Assembly: GCA_963709665.1 (NCBI GenBank)
Contig: CAVPWU010000002.1
Coordinates: 930,001-994,000, forward strand
Direction of reading: 5' to 3'
Origin: DASZIT01 sp963709665
Lineage (GTDB): Bacteria; Actinomycetota; Acidimicrobiia; Acidimicrobiales; RAAP-2
DNA length: 64,000 nucleotides
Below are positions 7,495 to 16,941 of the stretch, piece by piece. Under the pieces are notes generated by a model, which saw only the letters and a program-made list of their open reading frames with translations, searched no databases and had not been told where the DNA came from. Both the position numbers and the translations under genes were made by a program. Position 1 is the first letter of the stretch; every line of letters starts with the position of its first letter.

Positions 7495-8379
7495 GTGCCC
7501 CCAACCGTCCTGTCGCCCATTCCTGGTCACATGGAACCACCCACCGACGACCAGCCCGACCCCTCGCTCCACACCGAGGTCATCGGCCACGGACCGCGGG
7601 TGGCACTGGCCCACGGCTTCACCCAGACCGGACACCTCTGGAACACGGTGGAGGAACGCCTGGCCACCGACAACGAGGTGGTGCTGGTGGACATGCCCGG
7701 CCACGCCGGCTCCTCCCACGTGGCCGCCGACCTCACCGAGGGGGCCCACCTGCTGGGGGCGGCCGGGGGCGAGGCGGCCTACGTCGGCTACTCGATGGGC
7801 GCCCGCTTCTGCCTCCACCTGGCGCTGGCCCGGCCCGAGCTGGTCACCACCCTGGTCCTCATCTCCGGCACCGCCGGCATGGACCTGCCCGCCGACCGGG
7901 CGGCGCGACGGGCGAGCGACGAGGAGCTGGCCAACCAGCTCGACCCGCCCGCCCACCTCGACGACTCCGCCGGCCTGCGCTCGGTGCGCCAGGCCCGGCT
8001 GGACGCCTTCCTCCGGCGGTGGCTCGACAACCCGCTCTTCGCCGGCGTGCCCCTCGAGGCCACCGGCTTCGAGGAGCGCCGCCGGAACACCGGCCCGGGG
8101 CTCGCCTCGAGCCTGCGCCTGGCCGGCACCGGAACCCAGCTTCCCCTGTGGGACCGGCTCGACCGGTTGGAGATGCCGGTGCTGGTCATCACCGGTGCCT
8201 ACGACGACCGGTTCACCGAGATCGGGCGCCGGCTCACCGCCGCCATCGGGGCCAACGCCACCCACGCGGTGGTGCCCGCCACCGGCCACGCGCCGCACCT
8301 GCAGCGCCCCGACCTGGTGGCGGCGCTGATCCAGGCCCACCTGGGTCGTCCGGTGCCGCCGGACGACCGCGCCGCCTGA
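7495..8379 (+). CDS. menH: alpha/beta hydrolase, probable MenH (SHCHC synthase)
   Basis: An alpha/beta hydrolase that by context eliminates pyruvate from the MenD product. The nucleophile elbow is GYSMG (Ser in YVGYSMGARFC), the acid is in ITGAYDDRF and the His is in ATGHAPHLQ. An oxyanion-hole HGFTQTGHLW lies near the start. It is about 294 residues from GTG 7495, or 282 from ATG 7531. The TACAGT box favours the GTG and the usual MenH N-terminus favours the ATG. It is divergent from menD and convergent on menA. The superfamily is certain; the MenH role rests on neighbours. Confidence 0.8.
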   Translation: MPPTVLSPIPGHMEPPTDDQPDPSLHTEVIGHGPRVALAHGFTQTGHLWNTVEERLATDNEVVLVDMPGHAGSSHVAADLTEGAHLLGAAGGEAAYVGYSMGARFCLHLALARPELVTTLVLISGTAGMDLPADRAARRASDEELANQLDPPAHLDDSAGLRSVRQARLDAFLRRWLDNPLFAGVPLEATGFEERRRNTGPGLASSLRLAGTGTQLPLWDRLDRLEMPVLVITGAYDDRFTEIGRRLTAAIGANATHAVVPATGHAPHLQRPDLVAALIQAHLGRPVPPDDRAA

Positions 8380-8384
8380 CCCTC

Positions 8385-9344
8385 TCACCCGATCCACCAC
8401 CACAGGGCGACGGCCAGCAGCACCCCGAAGACCAGCTGCAGGCGGCCGGTCCCCGCCAGCACCGGGAGCAGCGCCCGGCCGGCGGCATCGCTCAGCACCG
8501 TCCGGACCGGCGCCACCACCAATGGCAGCGCCAGCAGCGGGAGGAAGGCGATACCCGGGAGGTGCCCGTGGATGGCCCCGCTGACTGCCAGCACGCCCCA
8601 CACCGCCGAGGCCAGGAACGGCAGCCCCACCGTGGCCACGTAGCACCAGCCACCGGCCCGACGACCGATCCGGGAGGCCAGGGTCCGCTTCCCCGACGCC
8701 CGGTCGGTCTCGATGTCCCGGAGGTTGTTGGCCAGCAGCAGGGCGGTGGCCAGTAGGCCGACGGCCACCGCCGCCCCCAACACCACCCCGCCGCCCAGTC
8801 GGCCGGTCTGCACGTAGAAGGTCCCCTCGGTCGCCACCAGGCCGAAGAAGACGAAGACGAAGAGCTCGCCGAAGCCGGCGTAGCCGTAGGGCCGGGGACC
8901 GCCGGTGTAGAACCAGCCGGCGGCCAGGCAGGCGGCACCCACCAGCAGCACCCACCACGAGGTCACCGCCGCCAGCCACAGCCCCACCGCGCCGGCCACC
9001 CCGAAGGCCAACAGGGCCGCCCGCCTCACCGTCCCCGGGGCGGCCAGGCCGGAGGCCACCAACCGGACCGGACCGACCCGTACGTCGTCGGTGCCCCGGA
9101 TGCCGTCCGAGTAGTCGTTGGCGTAGTTGGTCCCGATCTGGATGGCCAGGGCCACCACCAGCGCCCCCAGGGCGCGCCACCAGGTGGTGGCGGGCAGGGG
9201 CGGCCCGTAGTGGGCCTGGGCGGCGGCCGTCCCCACCAGCACCGGCACCACGGCGGCCGGAAGCGTCCGGGGCCGGGCGCCCAGCACCCACTTCCTGGCC
9301 GGGCCGGGCGTCGCCGGGACGGCCGCCGTCGGCGAGCTGGTCAC
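8385..9344 (-). CDS. menA: MenA, 1,4-dihydroxy-2-naphthoate polyprenyltransferase
   Basis: An integral membrane UbiA-family prenyltransferase that attaches the polyprenyl chain to DHNA, giving demethylmenaquinone. It has about eight hydrophobic helices, the first Asp-rich motif NYANDYSDGIRGTD and the second DIETDRASGKRTL, both required for Mg-pyrophosphate binding. The product is 319 residues, typical for MenA. GTG 9344 overlaps the TGA of upstream menB (GTGA), which fixes the start and implies translational coupling. Confidence 0.95.
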   Translation of the reverse strand: MTSSPTAAVPATPGPARKWVLGARPRTLPAAVVPVLVGTAAAQAHYGPPLPATTWWRALGALVVALAIQIGTNYANDYSDGIRGTDDVRVGPVRLVASGLAAPGTVRRAALLAFGVAGAVGLWLAAVTSWWVLLVGAACLAAGWFYTGGPRPYGYAGFGELFVFVFFGLVATEGTFYVQTGRLGGGVVLGAAVAVGLLATALLLANNLRDIETDRASGKRTLASRIGRRAGGWCYVATVGLPFLASAVWGVLAVSGAIHGHLPGIAFLPLLALPLVVAPVRTVLSDAAGRALLPVLAGTGRLQLVFGVLLAVALWWWIG

Positions 9345-10279
9345 GGACGCCGGGGAAACCGGCCGAAGTCGGGCGGGCGGTGCTCCTGGAAGGCGTTGCG
9401 GCCCTCCTGGCCCTCCTCGCTCATGTAGAAGAGCATGGTGGCGTCGCCGGCGAACTGCTGCAGTCCGGCCAGCCCGTCGTCGGCGGCGTGCAGCCCTCCC
9501 TTCAGCATCCGGAGGGCCAGCGGCGACAGCGAGAGCATCTGCCGGCACCAGGCCACCGTCTCGCGCTCCAGCTCGGCCAGCGGCACCACCTCGTTCACCA
9601 GTCCCCAGTCGAGGGCGGTGTCGGCGTCGTACTGCCGGCAGAGGAACCACACCTCCTTGGCCCGCTTCAGCCCGATGCTGCGGGCCAGGAGGCTGGCCCC
9701 GTAGCCGCCGTCGAAGCTGCCCACCTTGGGGCCGGTCTGGCCGAACCGGGCGTTGTCGGCGGCGATGGTCAGGTCGCACACCAGGTGGAGGATGTGACCG
9801 CCACCGATGGCGTAGCCGGCCACCATGGCCACCACCGGCTTGGGGAGCCGCCGGATCTGAATCTGGAGATCGAGCACGTTGAGGCGGCCGATCCCCTGCT
9901 CGGCCACCGCATCGTCCCCGATGTACCCGTCGTCCCCGCGGATCTTCTGGTCGCCCCCGGAACAGAAGGCGTCCGGTCCCTCGCCGGTGAGGACGACCAC
10001 CCCGACAGTCGGGTCGTCCCGGGCGGCGTTGAAGGCGTCGGACAGCTCGAAGAGGGTCTGGGGGCGGAAGGCGTTGCGGACCTCCGGGCGGGCGATGGTC
10101 AGCTTGGCGATGCCGTCCGCCACCTCGTAGCGGATGTCCCGGTAGGTGCCCCGCGACTCCCAGGCGGGCAGGGGCTGCCCGCGGAACCGCTCAACCGGGT
10201 CGACCGGCGGCCCTACGATCACCGTCTGTGGCGCCCCGGACCCCTCCGAACCGTCGTCCACGCTTCCCTGTCCAACCAT
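9341..10279 (-). CDS. menB: MenB, 1,4-dihydroxy-2-naphthoyl-CoA synthase
   Basis: A crotonase-fold enzyme that ring-closes o-succinylbenzoyl-CoA. It has the MenB pattern: YEVADGIAKLTIARPEVRNAF, the oxyanion-hole region FCSGGDQKIRGDDGY, AGYAIGGGHILHLVCDLTIA, and FGQTGPKVGSFDGGYG with the Ser/Asp/Tyr set typical of MenB. ATG 10279 (312 residues) follows an AGGAG about 11 nt upstream; ATG 10303 is an alternative that would come within 7 bp of menE. The stop overlaps menA. Divergent from menE, so the pairs menB-menA and menE are likely co-controlled. Confidence 0.95.
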   Translation of the reverse strand: MVGQGSVDDGSEGSGAPQTVIVGPPVDPVERFRGQPLPAWESRGTYRDIRYEVADGIAKLTIARPEVRNAFRPQTLFELSDAFNAARDDPTVGVVVLTGEGPDAFCSGGDQKIRGDDGYIGDDAVAEQGIGRLNVLDLQIQIRRLPKPVVAMVAGYAIGGGHILHLVCDLTIAADNARFGQTGPKVGSFDGGYGASLLARSIGLKRAKEVWFLCRQYDADTALDWGLVNEVVPLAELERETVAWCRQMLSLSPLALRMLKGGLHAADDGLAGLQQFAGDATMLFYMSEEGQEGRNAFQEHRPPDFGRFPRRP

Positions 10280-10294
10280 TCGACCATTCACTCC

Positions 10295-10300
10295 TAGAGT
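10295..10300 (+). promoter_or_regulatory. putative -10 box of menE
   Basis: TAGAGT lies 10 nt before ATG 10311, so a transcript would have a leader of only three or four bases. It lies inside the menE-menB intergenic region, opposite the AGGAG that serves menB. Confidence 0.35.
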
Positions 10301-10310
10301 CATCACTCGT

Positions 10311-11459
10311 ATGGTTTCCCACGCTACCCCGGTGACCGAGGTCGTCGCGCTCGACCTCCCGGCCGGGCGGGCCTTCGTCGATGCCCTCCGCCGGGCCTGG
10401 GACGCCGGGGACGCGGTGTTCCCCATCGACCCCCGACTCCCCCGCCCCGCCGTCGAGCGGCTGCTGGCCGCCGTCCGTCCCACCTGGGTGGTGGACGGGT
10501 CGGGCTCCTATCCGCTGGCCGACGGTGAGCCCGGCCTCGCCGGCGACGCCCTGGTGGTGGCCACCAGCGGCAGCACCGGCGAGCCCAAGGGGGTGGTCCT
10601 CACCCACGACGCCGTCCGGGCCTCGGCGGAGGCCAGCTCCGCCCGGCTCGGGGTGGACCCGTCGGCCGACCACTGGCTGGCGTGTCTGCCCCTCGCCCAC
10701 ATCGGCGGGCTGTCGGTGATCACCCGGGCGCTGGTGACGGGCACCGGGTGCACCGTCCTGGAGCAGTTCGACCCCGACCGGGTGGAGGCGGCCGCCCGGG
10801 ACGGCGCCACCCGGGTGTCGCTGGTGGCCACCGCCCTCCGGCGCACCGTGACCACGGGGTACCGCACCGTCCTGCTGGGTGGGTCGGCGCCCCCCGAGGG
10901 CCTGGCCGCCAACGTGGTGACCACCTACGGCATGACCGAGACCGGCTCCGGGGTGGTCTACGACGGCCGGCCCCTCGACGGGGTGGAGCTGCGGATCGGG
11001 GACGGCTCCTCCGGTCGGGAGGGCGAGATCCTGGTGCGGGGGGCGATGGTGCTCCGCACCTACCGCGACGGCACCGTGCCCCTGATCGACGGCGGCTGGC
11101 TGCCGACCGGCGACGGGGGTCGTCTGGACGCCGACGGGTCGCTCACCGTCTTCGGCCGGCTCGACGAGGTGGTGGTCACCGGGGGCGAGAAGGTGTGGCC
11201 GGTCGCCGTCGAGCAGGTCCTCCGCCAGCACCCCGGCGTGGCGGAGGTGGCGGTCTGGAAGCGGGCCGACCCCGAGTGGGGCGAACGGGTGGTGGCCTGG
11301 GTGGTGCCGGCCGACCCGGCCGAGCCACCGGAGCTCGACGAGCTCCGGGCCCGGGTGGCCGCCGAGCTGTCGCCGTGGGCGGCCCCCAAGGAGCTGGTGG
11401 TGGTGGCGTCGCTCCCCCGGACGTCCATCGGCAAGGTCGTCCGGGACCAGCTCCCCTGA
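10311..11459 (+). CDS. menE: MenE, o-succinylbenzoate-CoA ligase
   Basis: An ANL-superfamily adenylating enzyme, 382 residues, short as MenE proteins are. The P-loop-like motif is VVATSGSTGEPKGVVLTH, followed by LPLAHIGGL, TTYGMTETGSGVVYDG (A5 motif), WLPTGDGGRLDADGSL (A7) and the catalytic Lys region PRTSIGKVVRDQL near the C-terminus. It makes the OSB-CoA used by MenB. ATG 10311 is chosen because the conserved region starts right after it and a TAGAGT box sits just upstream. menF, menC and the methylase are not in this window. Confidence 0.93.
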   Translation: MVSHATPVTEVVALDLPAGRAFVDALRRAWDAGDAVFPIDPRLPRPAVERLLAAVRPTWVVDGSGSYPLADGEPGLAGDALVVATSGSTGEPKGVVLTHDAVRASAEASSARLGVDPSADHWLACLPLAHIGGLSVITRALVTGTGCTVLEQFDPDRVEAAARDGATRVSLVATALRRTVTTGYRTVLLGGSAPPEGLAANVVTTYGMTETGSGVVYDGRPLDGVELRIGDGSSGREGEILVRGAMVLRTYRDGTVPLIDGGWLPTGDGGRLDADGSLTVFGRLDEVVVTGGEKVWPVAVEQVLRQHPGVAEVAVWKRADPEWGERVVAWVVPADPAEPPELDELRARVAAELSPWAAPKELVVVASLPRTSIGKVVRDQLP

Positions 11460-11461
11460 TC

Positions 11462-11479
11462 CTCAACCATCTGGTTGAC
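11462..11479. promoter_or_regulatory. ArsR-type operator O1
   Basis: CTCAACCATCTGGTTGAC is a near-perfect palindrome and differs from the downstream copy at two positions. It overlaps the -35 hexamer of the arsR promoter and begins just after the menE stop. Confidence 0.7.
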
Positions 11480-11503
11480 AGTTTTCCGGTCACCCCCTAT
11501 TCT
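11475..11503 (+). promoter_or_regulatory. sigma-70-type promoter of the arsR-SRPBCC operon
   Basis: TTGACA (11475-11480), 17 bp, TATTCT (11498-11503). The transcription start predicted 7 nt after the -10 falls at ATG 11511, so the mRNA should be leaderless. Both hexamers touch palindromic operators, a classic autorepression layout. Confidence 0.75.
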
Positions 11504-11519
11504 CAACCATATGGTTGAG
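11502..11519. promoter_or_regulatory. ArsR-type operator O2 (perfect palindrome)
   Basis: CTCAACCATATGGTTGAG is a perfect 18-bp palindrome centred on the arsR start codon and touching the -10 box. It lies exactly 40 bp from O1, about four helical turns, so two dimers could bind the same face. Confidence 0.75.
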
Positions 11520-11870
11520 GGTTCAGTCACCACCGAGGACGAGCTGGACGAGGTCTTCGGGGCCCTCGCCCACCGGGCCCGCCGGGAGATGCTCGGCCGA
11601 CTGGCCGCGGGCGATCTCACCGTCGGCGAGCTGGCCGCCCCCCTGGCCATGTCCCTGGCCGCCGCCTCCAAGCACGTGAAGGTGTTGGAGCGGGTGGGGC
11701 TGGTCGACCAGACGGCGGCGGGCCGACGCCGGGTGTGCCGCCTGGTGGCCGCCCCCCTGGCCCCGGCCTCCACCTGGCTGCAGTTCTACGGGCGCTTCTG
11801 GGAGGAGCGCCTGGACCGGTTGGAGGAGCTGTTCCCCTCCGGGTCCCCCACCACCGGGGAGGCTGGGTGA
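11511..11870 (+). CDS. ArsR-family winged-helix repressor
   Basis: A 119-residue ArsR-type HTH protein. FGALAHRARREMLGRLAAGDLTVGELAAP leads into the recognition helix MSLAAASKHVKVLERVGLV, then the wing VDQTAAGRRRVCRL. No metal-binding Cys pair such as CxC is present, so it probably does not sense arsenite-type metals. ArsR regulators paired with SRPBCC genes of this kind are common in Actinobacteria. It probably represses its own operon through the two palindromes. The stop overlaps the GTG of the next gene (GTGA). Confidence 0.9.
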   Translation: MVEGSVTTEDELDEVFGALAHRARREMLGRLAAGDLTVGELAAPLAMSLAAASKHVKVLERVGLVDQTAAGRRRVCRLVAAPLAPASTWLQFYGRFWEERLDRLEELFPSGSPTTGEAG

Positions 11871-12328
11871 CCGCCCCCACTGTCCGTCTCCGGCGCACCG
11901 TCGCCGCCCCTCCCCGCCGGGTCTACCGGGCCTGGCTCGAGCCCGACCTGCTGGCCCGGTGGATGGCCCCGGGGCCGTTCGCGGTGACCCGGATCGAGGT
12001 CGACGAGCGGGTGGGGGGCCGCTTCCGGGTCTGGCACGGCGCCGACGGCACCGAGGCCGGCGGCTTCGAGGCGGAGATCGTCGAGCTGGTCCCCGACCGG
12101 AAGATCGCCTTCCGGTGGGGCTTCGTGGGACCCAACCGGGCCTCGGGTCCCCGGTTCGACTCCCGCCTGGTGGTGGAGTTCGCCGACGGTCCGGGCGACA
12201 CCACCGAGCTGACCCTGGTCCACGACCGGCTCGACGACCTCGACGCCGCCCTCCCGGACGTGGCCGGTCAGGTGGGCGTCGGCTGGGCGATGGTGCTCGA
12301 CCAGCTCGGCGCCGTGCTGGTCGGCTGA
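11867..12328 (+). CDS. SRPBCC (AHSA1-like) domain protein
   Basis: A 153-residue START/Bet-v1-fold protein. The family signature is visible as RTVAAPPRRVYRAWLEPDLLARWMAPGPF at the N-terminus, then GGRFRVWHGADG, EIVELVPDRKIAFRW, and a final helix ending GWAMVLDQLGAVL. These proteins bind small hydrophobic ligands; the ligand is unknown. GTG 11867 overlaps the arsR TGA, so the pair is co-translated and the ArsR protein probably controls it. Confidence 0.88.
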   Translation: MTAPTVRLRRTVAAPPRRVYRAWLEPDLLARWMAPGPFAVTRIEVDERVGGRFRVWHGADGTEAGGFEAEIVELVPDRKIAFRWGFVGPNRASGPRFDSRLVVEFADGPGDTTELTLVHDRLDDLDAALPDVAGQVGVGWAMVLDQLGAVLVG

Positions 12329-12336
12329 ACCCTCGG

Positions 12337-13116
12337 TCAGCCGATCCCCCCGCTGGGGATGCAGAGGGCCCCACCGTCGACCACCAGGGTGGTCCCGGTG
12401 ATCCACGAGGCGGCGTCGGAGCAGAGGAAGAGGGCGGCATGGGCCACGTCCTCCGGTGTCCCGAGCCGGCGGGCCGGCAGGCGCCCGGCGATGGCCTCCT
12501 CGGCCGGCTCCCAGAGGGAGCGGGCGAACTCGGTCTTGACCAGTCCCGGGGCCAGGGCGTTGACCCGCACCTTGGGCCCCAGCTCGCTGGCCAGCTGGGA
12601 GGTGAGATGGATGACCGCCGCCTTGGTGACGTTGTACCAGCCGATCCCGGGCTCCACCGACATCCCCCCCACCGACGCCAGGTTGAGGACCGTCCCGCCC
12701 CGCTCGGCCATGCCCGCCCGCCAGGCGGCCTGGATCCACTCGAGGTAGCCGGTCTGGTTGACCCGCACCGTCTTGTCGGCCCGGGCGGAGTCGAGGTCGA
12801 TCATCGGCCCGTAGTAGGGGTTGGTCACCGCGTTGTTGACCAGGATGTCGACGGCGCCGAAGCGGGCGACGGTGGCCGCCACGCAGGCCTCGGCCTGCTC
12901 GGGGTCGCCGGCGTTGGCCACCTGCCAGGCCACCTCCCCGGCCCCGTCGCCGGCGGAGGCGTCGATCGACTCCTTGGCCGCCGCCAGCCCGTCGGCCTTC
13001 CGCGACGACAGCATCACCGAGGCTCCGGCCTCGGCGAAGGCGGCGGCGATGGCCAGCCCGATCCCCCGTGAGGAGCCGGTCACCAGTGCGGTCCTTCCAT
13101 CCAGTCGTAGATCCAT
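12337..13116 (-). CDS. short-chain dehydrogenase/reductase (SDR)
   Basis: A classical SDR of 259 residues. The NAD(P)-binding TGSSRGIG motif is at about 14-21, NNA is in DILVNNAVTNPYYG, the catalytic Ser is in NLASVGG and YNVTK carries the Tyr/Lys pair. The C-terminal LFLCSDAASWITGTTLVVDGG is typical. After NNA the sequence NPYYGP and a dehydrogenase-like tail suggest a ketoreductase or alcohol dehydrogenase, substrate unknown. ATG 13116 follows a TAGGGT box by 6 nt. Convergent with the SRPBCC gene. Confidence 0.9.
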   Translation of the reverse strand: MDLRLDGRTALVTGSSRGIGLAIAAAFAEAGASVMLSSRKADGLAAAKESIDASAGDGAGEVAWQVANAGDPEQAEACVAATVARFGAVDILVNNAVTNPYYGPMIDLDSARADKTVRVNQTGYLEWIQAAWRAGMAERGGTVLNLASVGGMSVEPGIGWYNVTKAAVIHLTSQLASELGPKVRVNALAPGLVKTEFARSLWEPAEEAIAGRLPARRLGTPEDVAHAALFLCSDAASWITGTTLVVDGGALCIPSGGIG

Positions 13117-13122
13117 CCGAGC

Positions 13123-13128
13123 ACCCTA
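13123..13128 (-). promoter_or_regulatory. putative -10 box of the SDR gene (leaderless type)
   Basis: TAGGGT on the minus strand, 6 nt before ATG 13116, with no Shine-Dalgarno site between. Confidence 0.4.
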
Positions 13129-13215
13129 GGACGACCGGGTCGGGGGGGCGGTCACCCCACCCCCGGGGCCACGCGGCACGGCGCCGACCGGTCCTGGGCG
13201 CCGGCCCGGGTCCCG

Positions 13216-13221
13216 TAGCAT
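13216..13221 (+). promoter_or_regulatory. putative -10 box of the yyaL-type gene (leaderless type)
   Basis: TAGCAT, 7 nt before GTG 13229. Confidence 0.4.
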
Positions 13222-13228
13222 CGAGAGG

Positions 13229-15270
<2,042 letters not shown>

Positions 15271-15274
<4 letters not shown>

Positions 15275-16104
15275 TGGAGGAGCCCACCCCTCCGGCCGGG
15301 ACCCCGGTGGTCGGGCCGGACCCCGGCCACCCACCCGACCAGCCGGCCCGGTCCTCCCCCACCACCCCGCCCACGTCCGGGAGGCGGTCGCGGTCGGGCC
15401 GTACCCCGCGCAGCGGCACCGCCCGCGACGTGGCCCGCGACATCAAGACCCGATCCCGCATCGAGGTGGCCGGCGGGACGACCCTGACCATGCTGGTGCT
15501 GTCCAGCCACCGCGAGGACACCACCGGGGTGGATCTGGCCTCCGGCACCCTGGTCCGGGCCCGGGTGGACTGGCCCGAGGACCACGGCCCCGACCTCGCC
15601 CCCTTCGACGTGGTGGCGGCGGTGCTGGCCGAGGACCCCGAGCGCGACGACCTGGCCCAGCCGGAGTCGGTCACCGTGGAGGGACTCCCCCGGCACCTCG
15701 GGACCCTCCACGGTCGTCGGGTACGCAAGCTCCTCCACCGGTTGACCGCCCCGGTGGAGGACCACGTGCTGGGCTTTCCGGGCACCTCCGCCCCCTACTG
15801 GGAGTTCCGTGGCTTCCGGCCGTCCCTGGCCCTGGTGGAGCCCACCAAGGGGCCGGTGCTCTTCCGGCGGGACGGCGACCGCTCGGTGATGGTCCGGTTC
15901 GGGTGGGGACGGAGCGACAACTGGCTCCCGGTGGAGGACCCCCGGGCCGAGCGCGCCCTGGACGTGGCCCGCCGCGACCGGCTCCAGGGCAAGGACCTGG
16001 CCTCCGCCCTGGGCTTCAAGCCCCACTACCTGGTGGCCTCGGTGAGCCGGCCCCGGGAGGGCCACTGCTACAAGACGGTCCGGGCCGTCCTGCCCCGGGG
16101 CTGA
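15271..16104 (+). CDS. conserved hypothetical protein
   Basis: A 277-residue cytoplasmic-looking protein. A Pro/Ser/Arg-rich disordered N-terminus (about 60 residues) leads into a compact domain with DIKTRSRIEVAGGTTLTMLV, YWEFRGFRPSLALVEPTKGP and an end HCYKTVRAVLPRG. No known catalytic motif is recognised. ATG 15271 overlaps the yyaL-type stop, so the two are translationally coupled; a second ATG follows one codon later. Codon bias is like that of the neighbours, so it is an ordinary resident gene of unknown function. Confidence 0.75.
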
Positions 16105-16119
16105 CCGGCGAGCTCCGAC

Positions 16120-16908
16120 GTGCCCCTCACCCTGGTCGTCGTCGACGCCTTCACCGACACGCCGTTCACCGGCAACCCGGCCGCCGTCTGCCTCCTCGAC
16201 CACCCGGCCGACGAGCGGTGGATGCAGCAGGTGGCCGACGAGATGCACCTGTCGGAGACCGCCTTCGCCGTCCGCCGGGCCGACGGCGACCACGACCTCC
16301 GCTGGTTCACCCCCACCACCGAGGTCGACCTCTGTGGCCACGCCACCCTGGCCACCGCCTCGGTCCTGGGGAGCGGTCGCTTCCACACCCGGAGCGGGGT
16401 CCTCACCTGCACGGTGCGGTCGGACGGGCGGGTGGAGATGGACCTGCCGGCCGATCCGCCCACCCCCTGCGCCACCCCCGACGGCCTGCTCGGGGCCCTG
16501 GGCCTCGACCCCGGGCCGGTCACCGAGGTCCGGGCGGGCCGGGAGGACCTGGCGGTGGTGGTGGCCGGGGCGGGCACCGTCCGGAGCCTGGCCCCGGACT
16601 TCACCCGACTGGCCGCCGTGGAGGCCCGGGGCGTGATGGTGACCGCCCCCGGGGACGCCGCCGGGGTGGACTGCGTGTCGCGGTTCTTCGCCCCCCGGGC
16701 CGGCATCGACGAGGATCCGGTCACCGGGTCGGCCCACTGCACGCTGGCTCCGTACTGGGCGGCCCGCCTGGGGCGGAACCAGCTCACCGGGGTACAGGCG
16801 TCCCGTCGCGGCGGCCGGGTGGCGATGCGGCTGGTGGGCGACCGGGTGGTGGTGGGTGGACAGGCCCGCCGGGTCTCCGAGGTCACCCTCCTGGTCGACC
16901 CCACCTGA
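16120..16908 (+). CDS. PhzF-family isomerase/epimerase-like protein
   Basis: A PhzF-fold protein (262 residues; family usually 260-300). MPLTLVVVDAFTDTPFTGNPAAVC contains the GNP motif. LSETAF holds the conserved acidic residue, followed by FTPTTEVDLCGHATLA and EDPVTGSAHC. These residues place it with the DapF-related isomerases. The true substrate is not predictable; phenazine synthesis is not implied because no other phz genes are near. GTG 16120 lies 15 bp after the previous gene, so it is likely in the same operon. Confidence 0.9.
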   Translation: MPLTLVVVDAFTDTPFTGNPAAVCLLDHPADERWMQQVADEMHLSETAFAVRRADGDHDLRWFTPTTEVDLCGHATLATASVLGSGRFHTRSGVLTCTVRSDGRVEMDLPADPPTPCATPDGLLGALGLDPGPVTEVRAGREDLAVVVAGAGTVRSLAPDFTRLAAVEARGVMVTAPGDAAGVDCVSRFFAPRAGIDEDPVTGSAHCTLAPYWAARLGRNQLTGVQASRRGGRVAMRLVGDRVVVGGQARRVSEVTLLVDPT

Positions 16909-16927
16909 CCGCCGGCGGTGGGTGACC

Positions 16928-16933
16928 TACCAT
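16928..16933 (+). promoter_or_regulatory. putative -10 box of the phosphatase-bpa operon (leaderless type)
   Basis: TACCAT, 8 nt before GTG 16942. Confidence 0.4.
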
Positions 16934-16941
16934 CGGGCGTC

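Noticed and set aside
5246..8329. Open frame of 1027 codons on the plus strand opposite menD
   Set aside because: It is a GC-rich shadow: low-complexity Arg/Pro/Gly translation, no domain pattern, and the opposite strand encodes a clear MenD.
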